Source of the DNA: Pseudopedobacter sp038243635
GTDB lineage: Bacteria; Bacteroidota; Bacteroidia; Sphingobacteriales; Sphingobacteriaceae
Direction of reading: 5' to 3'
DNA length: 64,000 nt
NCBI GenBank assembly: GCA_038243635.1
Contig: JBBSQW010000005.1
Location: 122,224 to 186,223, forward strand
Below, in pieces: positions 24,859-34,657 of this stretch (the first letter of the stretch is position 1; every line of letters begins with the position of its first letter). The notes beneath the pieces were generated by a model, which had not been told where the DNA came from, searched no databases, and saw nothing but the letters and a program-made list of their open reading frames with translations. The translations under genes and the position numbers were made by a program.

Positions 24859-26676
24859 TTAGTTTAAGCTGAATGCTTCCCATCCGCTGATTGTAGTTCG
24901 GTTGCAATTCATTGCTTGTATGCCATTTTCAGATGAGATGTATTTGCCGTTACTCCCTTTCAAGGATATTTTGCCGTCTTGGTTAGCTATCCATTCAAAT
25001 TTTTCCCAATCGCCAATGGAAGTTCTGTTACAGGTAATGGCTTGTGTTCCGTTTTCTGAAGACACATATTTTCCCTGTGATTGTAATGCAATTTTACCGC
25101 CTCCGGCGTCAACTACGGTAAAAGTTTCCCAGCCGCCTGCGGATGAACGGTTACAGTTCATTGCTCCGGTGCCGTTTTCACTACTAACAAACATATTGTT
25201 TATGCCTTTTAAAGTTACACTTTGACCAATAGGAGCATGGGACGAAACGCCACCGCCATTGTGCCATTTAAACGTTGCTACTGCGCCTCCTGGTAAATTG
25301 TAGGTAAAGGACTGGTTGCCCCACTTCACTTTAAAAGAAATATTTGAAGAGCTATTGTTAAAAGCTAAAAGAACTTTAGATCCATCCGTGTTTTTAAAGG
25401 CTGTAGTTTTGATATTACCTGAACTGTTGGATGAAATGCGTAAAGCGCCCGGTGCAACAAATTTTGAAACCTGTGCAATGATGTAATAACCAACGTTTCT
25501 TGTTACAGAATTACCGTTAATGGTTACCGCTCCCATAGAGTGCTGACTGCCACCGGGGGTATGTGGACCCGTATTATTATCACTAGCCAAATTCCACAAT
25601 AATGTAGTTTTTGACCAATTGTTCATAGAGCCCATTAACACATTTTGAATATGCCATGAAAGGTCTCCCCCAAAACTACCTTGCGAATCGGTGTATTGCT
25701 CTGTAAAATAAACGTTTTTGTTGGTTGCATTTTTAACCGTAGTCATGGCGCTAATGTTTCCTTCATATAAATGAAAAGCTGAACCATCAACATATTGGCT
25801 GTTATTTGCTACGTGGATTGGATATTCGGTGTTATTACAGTTATGGTCGAAACAAATTATTTTACAGTTGAAACCAGATCCCCTAAGCTTTGGTCCAATA
25901 AAATCGTTAATTAAGCCCAATTGATTTTCTTTAGTCATGGACATACTTGGCTCGTTGAAAGGATTTTCAGGCTCGTTTTGAGGCGTAATTGCCCAGATCT
26001 CAATCCCTTGCCCTCTCATTGCATTCATGTAATCCAGCCAATATTGCCCATAACTTTCATAGTTTTCTGCCTTAAGTGAGCCTCCTATAAAAGAGCCGTT
26101 GGTTTTCATCCATCGCGGTGCTGTCCATGGTGTGGCTAACACTTTAACGTTTGGGTTAATGGCCAAAATTTTCTTTAAAATAGGAATGGTAAAAGTTAAA
26201 TCTGGACCAGACAAACTAAAGGATGCGCCATCACGATAGGTATAAGAGTAATCGCTTAAATCTGTGGCGCCAACACCTATCCGGATTACGGAAATAGCGA
26301 TGCCACTTGTTGGATTAAACAATTCATTAAGTAATGCACTTTGGTTACCTGCAGACATGTTGCTGATGAGTTTTGCACTACCCTGAGTTAAAGTGTAGCC
26401 GTAGCCGTCGATGCTTTGGTAAGTGGTGCCTTCATTAACGGTAATTGTGTTTGAATTACTTCCGCCATCCGTTGCAAACGTAACGTTGCTTTGCTGTTGT
26501 AACAACTTGCTTTTGTCTTTGGTAGTCATCCAAATACTTACAGATTCGTTTGCCCTTACGGTAGTAGATGAATTACTTAGGTTTTCATCTTTAGGAATGT
26601 CAACATTCTTTTTGCAAGAGCTCATGGCTATGCAAAGTGCTGTTGCGGTTAAAATTTTGAAATAAGCATTTTTCAT
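24859..26676 (-). CDS. GH30 glucanase with C-terminal fascin-like beta-trefoil, lipoprotein
   Basis: 605 residues. The lipobox MSSC is at about residue 22, followed by the Bacteroidota outer-surface-type KKN linker. The GH30 domain (about 75-480) shows TYQSIDGYGYTLTQGSA, RIGVGATDLSDYSYTY, ATPWTAPRWMKTN, the acid/base region ITPQNEPEN and the nucleophile region YFTEQYTDS. This is the pattern of beta-1,6-glucanases (GH30_3). After a Gly-rich hinge (GGGVSSH) come three fascin-like repeats almost identical to those in the neighbouring GH16 enzyme, implying a recent module exchange. Position in the operon and domain set suggest a cell-surface endo-beta-1,6-glucanase. Confidence 0.88.
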   Translation of the reverse strand: MKNAYFKILTATALCIAMSSCKKNVDIPKDENLSNSSTTVRANESVSIWMTTKDKSKLLQQQSNVTFATDGGSNSNTITVNEGTTYQSIDGYGYTLTQGSAKLISNMSAGNQSALLNELFNPTSGIAISVIRIGVGATDLSDYSYTYRDGASFSLSGPDLTFTIPILKKILAINPNVKVLATPWTAPRWMKTNGSFIGGSLKAENYESYGQYWLDYMNAMRGQGIEIWAITPQNEPENPFNEPSMSMTKENQLGLINDFIGPKLRGSGFNCKIICFDHNCNNTEYPIHVANNSQYVDGSAFHLYEGNISAMTTVKNATNKNVYFTEQYTDSQGSFGGDLSWHIQNVLMGSMNNWSKTTLLWNLASDNNTGPHTPGGSQHSMGAVTINGNSVTRNVGYYIIAQVSKFVAPGALRISSNSSGNIKTTAFKNTDGSKVLLAFNNSSSNISFKVKWGNQSFTYNLPGGAVATFKWHNGGGVSSHAPIGQSVTLKGINNMFVSSENGTGAMNCNRSSAGGWETFTVVDAGGGKIALQSQGKYVSSENGTQAITCNRTSIGDWEKFEWIANQDGKISLKGSNGKYISSENGIQAMNCNRTTISGWEAFSLN

Positions 26677-26805
26677 GTGTCTAATGATTTTTAGAAAATA
26701 AATAATTTTACATATTATTTAGACGTAGCTGTCCTATCGGCTTATGTCTTGTCCGTATAAGAAGCTCAATCACAGAGCGTTAATTTAGATTTTCAGATTT
26801 TTTAT

Positions 26806-28539
26806 TTAATCAAACTTCAATTGGTAAAACTCAAAGCCTCCCTTAATTGCTTCTACTTTAATGGTATTTTGTCCTGGTTTAAAACTGAATTTTCCTAAAG
26901 AAAACCAATCTTCCTGTAAACCAGCTTCAATATCGATGGTTGTATTTTGACCATTGTTGATCAAGTTTAGCTTTGCAGCAGCTTTAGAAGATAGTTTTGC
27001 ACTGATATTATAAGTGCCGGCTTTAGCAAAATTTAGCGTGTACTGTAACCACTCGCCATCTTCAATGTCAAAAATGTAAGGCTCGCTTTTAGGGGTTACT
27101 TTAATATCTACACCATCGTTGCGGTAACGACCACCTCTGTTGCCTCTGGTATTTACACCTTCGGTATATTGATAACTGGCGGTGTCGGTATCAAAATAAG
27201 CTATCCTTTGCGCACCTAAATCATAATCAACTGCGTTAATGATAGCTCCTTTTTTAATAATGTTGGCTTTAAAGGGTTTTGCAGTTTCATCTTGCACCTG
27301 TCGTATCATGGCATCAATCACATCAGGATGGTATACCGTGTTTTCAATCTTAGTATTTGCAACAAATTGTTGTAAGGTTTCCCAAGCTTCGGTTGGCGAT
27401 GGTTTTTCTCCTTTACCGTCCCAGTAAGCCAATAACTTTTGGTAGCCATCAGGTATTTTAATTTCTAAGGGATTGTTGATGCCCATTTTCTTCAACTGCC
27501 ACCAAGCCCAACCGATATTGTTGCTTTCTGCTAAACTGATGGCTTCCTTAAACCAGGTATTAGAATTTTCTCCCGATTCGCCCAACCAAATTGGCATATT
27601 TAGTTCTTCACGATAATTTAGAAATTGCTGGATGGTCTCGATATTATTAAAATTTCCGTATTTGTGAAAGCTGAGCACCATATTATCATCCCATTTAGGG
27701 AAAATACCTGCATAATTATTTCCAAAGCCGTTGCCTTCAATAATGATGATGTGTTTTTGGTCCACTTCTCTAATGGTTTTGGTAATTTCTACCATCAATT
27801 TACGCAGCGGGATATTTGTGCTTTCGGCAGTTCCTCTAAAATCCTCTTGGCTTTCGAAGCCCCAGTTTGGTTCGTTAATAATATCGTAACCGCCAATCCA
27901 AGGTTCGTTTTTATATTTTTCGGCAAGCTTCCGCCATAGCGCTACCGTTTTTTGTTGGTTTGCTTCGCTTTCCCATAAGGATGGTTTATCTGGATTTCTG
28001 TCGGATATATTAAGGTCGTTTCCTTGTCCGCCTGGCGTGGCATGTAAATCTAAAATAAGATACATTTTGTTAGCCTTGCACCACGCCAACAAGCTATCGG
28101 TTAAATCGAAGCCTTTTTTTATCCAAGTATTTTCACTGGCAACGGGCTCGTCTTCTACCGCTGGGGTATATAAAGCATAATGCATGGGTAAGCGTACTGA
28201 GTTAAAACCCCAAGATGCTAATGAGTCAATATCCGTTTTGGTGGTATTGTTGTTTAACCATGAATCGTAAAATTCATCAGCTTTTTGTTGGCCAACTAAT
28301 TTTGTAATTTCTTCTTTGATGCGGTATTGTCTGCCCAAATTACCCAGCTTAAACATATAACCTTCCTGTAACATCCAACCGCCCAAACCCATGCCGCGTA
28401 ACAGAACGTTTTCGCCTTTTTCGTTTACTATTTTTTGTCCATCAGTTCTCAAGAAGCCTTGTGCAAAGCCCTGTAAACTCGGAAGCGCTATCATTAATCC
28501 AACTAATAGTAAAATGCGATTGTTCAATTTAGTTTTCAC
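26806..28539 (-). CDS. GH5 beta-glucanase/glucosidase with C-terminal CBM6-like domain
   Basis: 577 residues with an SPI-type signal (cleavage after LQGFAQ), so probably periplasmic. GH5 motifs: VLLRGMGLGGWM near the N-terminus, SVRLPMHY, acid/base Glu in YDIINEPNWG, and nucleophile Glu in IWLGESGEN. From about residue 430 a beta-sandwich follows (YDLGAQRIAYFDTDTASYQY, DGEWLQYTLNFAKAGTYNIS, FSLGKFSF, GGFEFYQLKFD), the pattern of a CBM6 carbohydrate-binding module. The exact GH5 subfamily cannot be read by eye; exo-beta-1,3-glucanase-like activity would suit the locus. Confidence 0.87.
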   Translation of the reverse strand: MKTKLNNRILLLVGLMIALPSLQGFAQGFLRTDGQKIVNEKGENVLLRGMGLGGWMLQEGYMFKLGNLGRQYRIKEEITKLVGQQKADEFYDSWLNNNTTKTDIDSLASWGFNSVRLPMHYALYTPAVEDEPVASENTWIKKGFDLTDSLLAWCKANKMYLILDLHATPGGQGNDLNISDRNPDKPSLWESEANQQKTVALWRKLAEKYKNEPWIGGYDIINEPNWGFESQEDFRGTAESTNIPLRKLMVEITKTIREVDQKHIIIIEGNGFGNNYAGIFPKWDDNMVLSFHKYGNFNNIETIQQFLNYREELNMPIWLGESGENSNTWFKEAISLAESNNIGWAWWQLKKMGINNPLEIKIPDGYQKLLAYWDGKGEKPSPTEAWETLQQFVANTKIENTVYHPDVIDAMIRQVQDETAKPFKANIIKKGAIINAVDYDLGAQRIAYFDTDTASYQYTEGVNTRGNRGGRYRNDGVDIKVTPKSEPYIFDIEDGEWLQYTLNFAKAGTYNISAKLSSKAAAKLNLINNGQNTTIDIEAGLQEDWFSLGKFSFKPGQNTIKVEAIKGGFEFYQLKFD

Positions 28540-28579
28540 GTTTTGTAGGTTTTGAAGGAAGGTTCAATGTCACGTTAAA

Positions 28580-28610
28580 CGGAGTCGAAATGTAATAGAC
28601 TTCAACTCCG
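28580..28610. repeat. short REP-like inverted repeat (cggagtcgaa / ttcaactccg)
   Basis: Arms cggagtcgaa (28580-28589) and ttcaactccg (28601-28610), followed by ctcagcctga, belong to the widespread 'ggagtcgaag' repeat class also seen at 47845-47885 and within 57360-57392. It lies in the 92-bp gap between the GH5 and GH30 genes. Confidence 0.55.
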
Positions 28611-28631
28611 CTCAGCCTGAAAAAAGATTAT

Positions 28632-30056
28632 TTAAAGAACATAAGTACTGATAGAATGCGCTGCGCTTACCGTTTCGGCCGCTTGTCCTTTTATCCACAA
28701 AAGGTGTTTCATATCTTTATCCGTTCTGTTCATTACCACTACTATAATTTTGCCATCAGGATTGATGAAAGCGGTAGTTTCCAAAGCACCTCTAGTTGAT
28801 GAAACAATGATTCTTTTTGCGCCCTTAGCGATAAATTTAGAAAACTGACCGATGTAATAATAAGCGTTAGTATAAATCAACTCGTTGGTTTTAACATTGG
28901 CATGTATTGGTGCGAAACAGTAATTTCCAACGTGGTTTGGACCACCGTTTTCATCTAACAAAATGTTCCAATCTGTCCAAGCGGCAGTTCCGCTGTTAAA
29001 ATCGTTAATCATGGAATAGCCATAACGTTCGCCTAAAGACCAGTTATTAATGCTATCCATATCAAATTTCTCTTTACAACCTTCGGTAAAAATCAGTTCT
29101 TTATCTGGGAAAGCTTCTTTAACACGATTTAAGTTTTCGAAAAGCATTGGGCTACCTGTCCAAGTCTCGTACCAATGGAAGCCTATTCCCCAAACGTATT
29201 TTGCTGCTTCTGGATCGCTTAAAATCACACTTGCTCTTTGGTAAATTAAATCACGATTATGATCCCAAGCAATTAACTTTTTATCGGCCATGTTGGCTTT
29301 GGTTAAAGTTGGACCTAAATAAGTTTTAATGAAGTCTCTTTCTTCTTCGGCAGTGTAAATGCAAGATTCCCACCTTTGCTTAGCCATTGGCTCGTTTTGA
29401 ACCGTTAAACCCCAAACTGGAATGTTTCTTTTCTCTAATTCCTGAATGTACTTTACATAGTAATTTGCCCAAGATTGCTTAAATTCATCTTTCAGTTTAC
29501 CGCCTTGCAACATACTGTTATTGTCTTTCATCCAAGCTGGTGGCGACCAAGGGCTTACATAAAGTGGTAAATCGTTACCAGCAACTTTTATGGCTTGCTT
29601 AATCATTGGCAAGCGGTATTTATCGTCATGAGAAATATCAAAAGTTTTTAATTCTTTATCATTCTCCTTCACGTAAGTGTAAGAACCATTTGAAAAATCG
29701 CAACTGTTGATATGGGTTCTTGCTAGGTTATAGCCAATGCCTTTATCTTTACTGTAATAAGCGTTTAAGAGTTCCTGCTGTTTGTCTTTAGAAAGTTTTG
29801 CGAAAACCTCGGCAGAAGCATCTGTAATTGCACCGCCAATACCTACCATAGTTTGGAAAGTTTGGCTTGCATCTATAAATACAGTCGGTTCGGTTTCCAA
29901 AGGTTGGGGCAAAGCCTTAAAAACTATTTCGCCAGTATAACTCATGGGTTTGTCGTTACCTTTTATGGTACTGTAAATTTTTGCTTTCGCAATGTCCTGA
30001 GCTATTACCGCTCCGCTAAAAATTACCGCTAAGGGTAGTAGAACTAATGTTTTCAT
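28632..30056 (-). CDS. GH30 glucosylceramidase-like beta-glucanase, secreted
   Basis: 474 residues with a cleavable signal peptide (MKTLVLLPLAVIFSGAVIAQD). The GH30 TIM barrel is clear: FQTMVGIGGAITDASAEVF, YNLARTHINSCDFSNGSYTY, LYVSPWSPPAWMKDN, acid/base in LTVQNEPMAKQRW, and nucleophile in LIFTEGCKEKF. The segment AWTDWNILLDENGGPNHVGN is characteristic of GH30_1/GH30_3 enzymes. There is no accessory binding domain. Its likely action is release of glucose or short oligosaccharides from beta-1,6-linked glucan in the periplasm. It is in one direction with the GH5 and the lipoprotein GH30 genes on either side. Confidence 0.9.
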   Translation of the reverse strand: MKTLVLLPLAVIFSGAVIAQDIAKAKIYSTIKGNDKPMSYTGEIVFKALPQPLETEPTVFIDASQTFQTMVGIGGAITDASAEVFAKLSKDKQQELLNAYYSKDKGIGYNLARTHINSCDFSNGSYTYVKENDKELKTFDISHDDKYRLPMIKQAIKVAGNDLPLYVSPWSPPAWMKDNNSMLQGGKLKDEFKQSWANYYVKYIQELEKRNIPVWGLTVQNEPMAKQRWESCIYTAEEERDFIKTYLGPTLTKANMADKKLIAWDHNRDLIYQRASVILSDPEAAKYVWGIGFHWYETWTGSPMLFENLNRVKEAFPDKELIFTEGCKEKFDMDSINNWSLGERYGYSMINDFNSGTAAWTDWNILLDENGGPNHVGNYCFAPIHANVKTNELIYTNAYYYIGQFSKFIAKGAKRIIVSSTRGALETTAFINPDGKIIVVVMNRTDKDMKHLLWIKGQAAETVSAAHSISTYVL

Positions 30057-30162
30057 TTGTTTATTTTATTATTTCTTTTGTAAGATGGAACTTATTATGG
30101 TTAAGACTTTATTGCCCTGTATGTCTAGTCATCGTCTTAACCTAGTTAACTTCAAGATAAAC

Positions 30163-31611
30163 TTACCAAACGTAGGTAGCAACAGATCCCGATTTTAGAG
30201 ATGTTGAAACGGTTTTATTATTAAATTTAATATTGAATGATTGTGTAAAACCTGCTTTATTTAAAACAACAAGCACTTTTTTGCCGTTAGGCGCTTTAAA
30301 GGCAACGTTGGGTAAATCAGTGATTTCATTTGAAGCTATCCGAACCGAACCTGGCCGCACAAATTTTGAAGCATGAGCAATAATGTAATAGGCCGTGTTT
30401 TTCTTTACCGATGAGTTTACAGTAATTGCACCTAAACAAGTTGGGCAACCACCATCTGTATGAGGCTGATAATTTTCGTCGGCCGCTAAGTTCCATTCTA
30501 AAACATTTCTGCTCCAGTTTCTGGTAGCACCAATAATCAGCGTTTCTATATGCCATTTTAAATCGCCAGCAAAATTACCAGGACCACCAATCCATTGTTC
30601 GGTAAAGTAAATACCTTTATCAGGATACGCATTTCTGACTTCGCTTAGCGCAGAAATACTTCCATTGTAAAGATGAAACGCCGAACCATCTACGTAAACT
30701 CTTGCCTCTGGATCATTTAAAATCTCTAGCGGATACGCTGGCCTGTCGGCATTATGATCCCAAATAATAATTTTAGTTTTAATACCTTCTTGCTTAAAAA
30801 GAGGTCCTAAAGCATTTTTAATAAAATTACCCTGTTCCGATGCCTGCATAACCATACTTGGGTTATTGCCATCATGCAGTGGTTCGTTCTGCGGGGTAAT
30901 GGCATCTATCACAATACCTTCCTCTTTCATTTTTTTGATAAACTTTATCAAATACTTAGCATAAACTTGGTAGTACTCTGGTTTTAAACTTCCACCTTTA
31001 AAAGAATTGTTGGTCTTCATCCAAGCGGGCGCCGTCCAAGGCGATCCTAGTATTTTAATATCTGGATAAATGGCGACGATTTTTTTTAGGATAGGCACCA
31101 AGTCTTGCATCGCTTTATCCATATTGAAATGTTGCAAATCAACGTCCGTTTGCCCGGCAGGCATATCATTAAAAGTATAAGGATAGGCGCTTAGATCTGA
31201 TGCACCAATACTTATGCGTAAATAGCTTACGCCGATATTGGTTTTATCGGTAGCAAATAGCTGTTCTAAAATTGCCGATTTCTTATCTGCACTTAAAGCA
31301 TTCATTAAGCTTGCACTACCGTCTGTTAAAGTATAGCCGAAACCATCAATAGTTTGATAAGTAGTGGTGGTATCTACCACAATGGTGGAGTTATTATTTT
31401 GCCCGTCTTTGAAAACAAGCGAAATATTTTGTTCTTGAAACAAAGCAGATTGGTCTGCATTGGTGAGCCAGCAAGCAATATCTGATTTTTGCGATGTTGG
31501 CGGCGCCGGTGGGTTTATAATATCTGGAGCTACGGTCTTTTTGTTTTTACAAGCATAAAGGCTTATCGAAACTAAACTTAAAACTAATAACGGAAACTTG
31601 AACTTATTCAT
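30163..31611 (-). CDS. GH30 beta-glucanase, lipoprotein
   Basis: 482 residues. The SPII signal ends at LYAC (about residue 21), followed by KNKKTV, so outer-membrane anchoring is likely. GH30 motifs: YQTIDGFGYTLTDGSASLM, YLRISIGASDLSAYPYTF, GSPWTAPAWMKTN, acid/base in ITPQNEPLH, and nucleophile in YFTEQWIGG. It is a paralogue of the GH30 at 24859 (same VTSP-like N-terminal arrangement and DGFGYTLT block) but without the fascin-like module. It is the first hydrolase gene after the glycan-binding lipoprotein, from which it is separated by a 181-bp gap containing a perfect inverted repeat. Confidence 0.9.
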   Translation of the reverse strand: MNKFKFPLLVLSLVSISLYACKNKKTVAPDIINPPAPPTSQKSDIACWLTNADQSALFQEQNISLVFKDGQNNNSTIVVDTTTTYQTIDGFGYTLTDGSASLMNALSADKKSAILEQLFATDKTNIGVSYLRISIGASDLSAYPYTFNDMPAGQTDVDLQHFNMDKAMQDLVPILKKIVAIYPDIKILGSPWTAPAWMKTNNSFKGGSLKPEYYQVYAKYLIKFIKKMKEEGIVIDAITPQNEPLHDGNNPSMVMQASEQGNFIKNALGPLFKQEGIKTKIIIWDHNADRPAYPLEILNDPEARVYVDGSAFHLYNGSISALSEVRNAYPDKGIYFTEQWIGGPGNFAGDLKWHIETLIIGATRNWSRNVLEWNLAADENYQPHTDGGCPTCLGAITVNSSVKKNTAYYIIAHASKFVRPGSVRIASNEITDLPNVAFKAPNGKKVLVVLNKAGFTQSFNIKFNNKTVSTSLKSGSVATYVW

Positions 31612-31730
31612 AGGGATTGATGACGTTTTTAAAGTGATAAAAAGCTATTAGGCTGTAACCTAAATTTACTACTTATTTTTTAATAATTATTTTGCATTTG
31701 GAGATCGGAATGAGATCCATATTTTTGTAA

Positions 31731-31786
31731 AATTACCCTGAGTTTAATGCCTTGGAATCTATTTAAAACCTAAACTCAGGGTAATT
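31731..31786 (-). terminator. perfect 16-bp hairpin between the Sus genes and the hydrolase genes
   Basis: AATTACCCTGAGTTTA (31731-31746) pairs exactly with TAAACTCAGGGTAATT (31771-31786) around a 24-base loop, starting 6 bases after the stop of the glycan-binding gene on the minus strand. It lacks a strong T tract. It may be an RNA-stability element or partial terminator that sets the level of the downstream enzymes. Confidence 0.55.
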
Positions 31787-31792
31787 AATTAT

Positions 31793-32827
31793 TTAATCTA
31801 CTCGTCTAAAATCTATATTAGACATGGTAATGCCCGTAGTGCCCAAATTACCACCACCAGACTTGATGACGATATACACGGTACCTGCGTTATCAAAACT
31901 TACCACATTACCGCTTCCGTCACAACCAACTTTCGAGAGTAATCCATCGAAACTAGATCCGCCACAACCGCTCCAAGTATTTAAAGAAATTCTTTTCCCG
32001 TCTGCACCGTAATCAGCACCTTGAGTTGGTGCAGTTTTGCTCACATAAACTTCAAACCATGCATCTAATGCGCCAGAACCTTTTACTTTCATATCTATTT
32101 TGTAGTCTCTATTTGCCCGCACTTCTACAGTTTGATAAACTCCAGCGTGGCCCCAACTGCCTCCGGTGGCAGCAATAACTCCGTTAGGTTTAATTTCAAA
32201 CTTTACGTTATCATCGTCGTTAATCTTTAGGTTTACCCAATTAGCGTCATCTATAATGTTAGTTTTTGGCGTAATCCTGTCCAACAAATCATCTACACTA
32301 AAATAAATGATGACTTTGTTAAGCTCTTCATTAACTTCATATTTAGATGGGTTTGAGATTTTTAAACCCAAGGCAACTATCTTACCAGCATAACCGTTTA
32401 AGCTAGATTTTTTTACCATTGTGGTTACCTTTCCTTTTAAGATATTATTGTCTTTTGTTAAAGAATCTTTTTGGGTAAGGGTGTAACTATCTGGGTTTAA
32501 AACCACAGTATTTGCTGGTAAATCTCCCGATTGTATCAACGCAGCAATTGCGCTATTATCTACGCTTGCATCAACGGTAAATGATTGTAAATCACTAAAT
32601 CCACCACGGTAAACGGGCACCGGAAAATTTACGGTTTGCGCAACAGAATCTACCACCATTTTTGTTTTGGCAATGGCTTCTATTAAACCGCTTGTTTTTT
32701 CAGCATCGGGGAAATATACTTTTACCGCTTCAGTGGTTTTTATACCCTGAATGGTTTCTTGTTTACAAGCTGCTAAAACTAGCAATACAAGAATGAAACT
32801 TTTTGATATTGAGGATGTAATTCTCAT
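31793..32827 (-). CDS. surface glycan-binding lipoprotein, DUF1735 plus C-terminal binding domain
   Basis: 344 residues. The lipobox VLAAC is near residue 20. An Ig-like N-terminal region (about 35-145: VKVYFPDAEKTSGL, VNFPVPVYRGGFSD, TVVLNPDSYTLTQ) matches the DUF1735 domain common in Bacteroidota polysaccharide-locus lipoproteins. The C-terminal half (WVNLKINDDDNVKFEIKPNG, AGVYQTVEVRANRDYKIDM, TVYIVIKSGGGNLGTTGI) looks like a jelly-roll carbohydrate-binding domain. By position directly after SusD it is the SusE/F-like surface glycan-binding protein of the locus. Ligand specificity cannot be read. Confidence 0.8.
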   Translation of the reverse strand: MRITSSISKSFILVLLVLAACKQETIQGIKTTEAVKVYFPDAEKTSGLIEAIAKTKMVVDSVAQTVNFPVPVYRGGFSDLQSFTVDASVDNSAIAALIQSGDLPANTVVLNPDSYTLTQKDSLTKDNNILKGKVTTMVKKSSLNGYAGKIVALGLKISNPSKYEVNEELNKVIIYFSVDDLLDRITPKTNIIDDANWVNLKINDDDNVKFEIKPNGVIAATGGSWGHAGVYQTVEVRANRDYKIDMKVKGSGALDAWFEVYVSKTAPTQGADYGADGKRISLNTWSGCGGSSFDGLLSKVGCDGSGNVVSFDNAGTVYIVIKSGGGNLGTTGITMSNIDFRRVD

Positions 32828-32930
32828 GTCGATTTTTTTTAATGATTGTTATCCATTTATGTGTTTAAGTAGGGTTAAGAAAGGCCATCGGCGGTGTTCA
32901 CCGACGACTTGATTACTAACCAATTACTAA

Positions 32931-34631
32931 CTACCAATTTACATTTTGTGCCCAATTTGTTTTGCTGATTTCACTTTGAGGAATTGGATATAAATTCATT
33001 TTTTCCTCAAAAGATCGATCTTCTAATTTTTTAACGCTGTAAGAAAAATTAGCACCTGTTTTAGTGATGTCAATTCTGTTAACTGGCACTTTAAAATAAG
33101 CAGTTCCTTTTTTCCATCTTCTTATATCCCAAAAACGCTGGTTTTCAAAACTCATTTCCACATTTCTTTCATGCTCTATCCTAGTTTGGTTTAACTGAGC
33201 AGCAATAATTGCAGGCATATTTACTCTTTGTCTTACTTTGTTTATTGCTTGCAATGCTGTCATTCCGTACGCCTGTGGGTCGCCTTCTGCGCCGTAAGCA
33301 TTATACATTGCTTCCGCGTAGTTTAGGAGTATTTCCCCATATCTAAAGTAAGACCAAGCGTGGTTCGTTTTAGTGTCGTTGATTAAGTCAATGTCAGCGT
33401 TAACCCATTTAGACAGGTAATAACCTGTTTTTGTTGCATTTTGCTTTGGCAAACCGCTATTACCGCCAGTATAAGTTTGAATCTGACTAGATTTAAAGCT
33501 TTTGTCGTTATAAGTTACCGTAATTGCAAAACGTGGGTCTCTATTTTGATAAGGATTAGCAGCATGTACTGGATTGTTCCAATCAAAAGATATAGCACCT
33601 GTAATGTTGCCACCACCATCTTTCTGCAATACTTCAAACCCATCAACAAAGTTTTGCGTTGGTGTAATGCTTTTTCCGTTGCTGTTTTCAAAAGCAATAG
33701 GGAAATTGTCATATTCTAACCAATTGATAGATCCATAGCGTTTGTAAAAAATCAGTTCTGCCGAGTTGGTATTGCTAGCACCAAAAAGGTTGCCGTAACT
33801 TGCATCCAGGCTATAAGCATTTAATCCGATAACATCGTGAGCTGCTTTGGCTGCCTGTGCCCATGTTACGGTAGAACCTAACTCTTTAAACAGTGGACTT
33901 GCGCCGTACAGTAAAGCTCTTGATTTTAATGCCAATATTGCTCCGTTGGTCACTCTGCCAGCTTCCGCTTGGTAGGAAGCGTATGCACTTAAATCAGCGG
34001 GAATAATAGCAGCTGCATTATCGCAAAGTGTAGAGATGTATTGCAAGCATTCGTCAACCGTATTACGAGGCACATTGTCCCATGTTGCCTTGTTCTTAAA
34101 ATCTAACGGATCCTCAAAAATAGGTACCCCGCCGTAGCGCTTTACCAATTCAAAATAGAAGAAAGCTTTTAGAAATAAAACCTCCCCCTCCATAAGCTTG
34201 ATGTTATCTCTGGCGTTAAAATAGGTGGTGGAGTCTGTAGTGGTTATTTTATCTTTGATGTAAGCTATATCCGCTTTATCCTTATTTTTTAGATAAAGAT
34301 TTGCTTGGCGGATGCCTTCAAAATTACGATTCCATACGTTATCTGGGTTATTGTACTGATTCCAAATTCCGGTGTTAAATATTTGTGACCTTGAACTCAC
34401 ATCGGTGCTTTCGGCATTGTCTGTTGCGGCTTCCATATCCAAATTTTCAAAACCATCTGGCAGGTGACTATAAACATTCCACACTACACCTTGAACGTAG
34501 TTATAGTTGGAATATAGTTGGTCTACTGGAATATCGGCATCTACCGTTTTTACATCTAGAAAATCTTTCTTACACGCGGTAAGTGTGGCTCCTAATGTTA
34601 ATAATATTATGATATAACGAGTTACTTTCAT
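32931..34631 (-). CDS. RagB/SusD family nutrient-uptake lipoprotein
   Basis: About 566 residues from ATG 34631, giving a clean SPII signal (MKVTRYIIILLTLGATLTAC). An alternative ATG at 34658 overlaps the SusC stop as TAATG, so translation may be coupled. SusD features: KDFLDVK after the lipid anchor, YVQGVVWNVYSHLP, TPR-like helices around LMEGEVLFLKAFFYFELVKRYGGVPIF, LALKSRALLYGASPLF, and the terminal block RRWKKG..FKVPVNR, MNLYPIPQSEISKTNW. It would form the lid over the SusC transporter encoded just upstream and bind the oligosaccharide at the cell surface. Confidence 0.93.
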   Translation of the reverse strand: MKVTRYIIILLTLGATLTACKKDFLDVKTVDADIPVDQLYSNYNYVQGVVWNVYSHLPDGFENLDMEAATDNAESTDVSSRSQIFNTGIWNQYNNPDNVWNRNFEGIRQANLYLKNKDKADIAYIKDKITTTDSTTYFNARDNIKLMEGEVLFLKAFFYFELVKRYGGVPIFEDPLDFKNKATWDNVPRNTVDECLQYISTLCDNAAAIIPADLSAYASYQAEAGRVTNGAILALKSRALLYGASPLFKELGSTVTWAQAAKAAHDVIGLNAYSLDASYGNLFGASNTNSAELIFYKRYGSINWLEYDNFPIAFENSNGKSITPTQNFVDGFEVLQKDGGGNITGAISFDWNNPVHAANPYQNRDPRFAITVTYNDKSFKSSQIQTYTGGNSGLPKQNATKTGYYLSKWVNADIDLINDTKTNHAWSYFRYGEILLNYAEAMYNAYGAEGDPQAYGMTALQAINKVRQRVNMPAIIAAQLNQTRIEHERNVEMSFENQRFWDIRRWKKGTAYFKVPVNRIDITKTGANFSYSVKKLEDRSFEEKMNLYPIPQSEISKTNWAQNVNW

Positions 34632-34657
34632 TTTGTACTGTTTATAAGAGTTCATCA

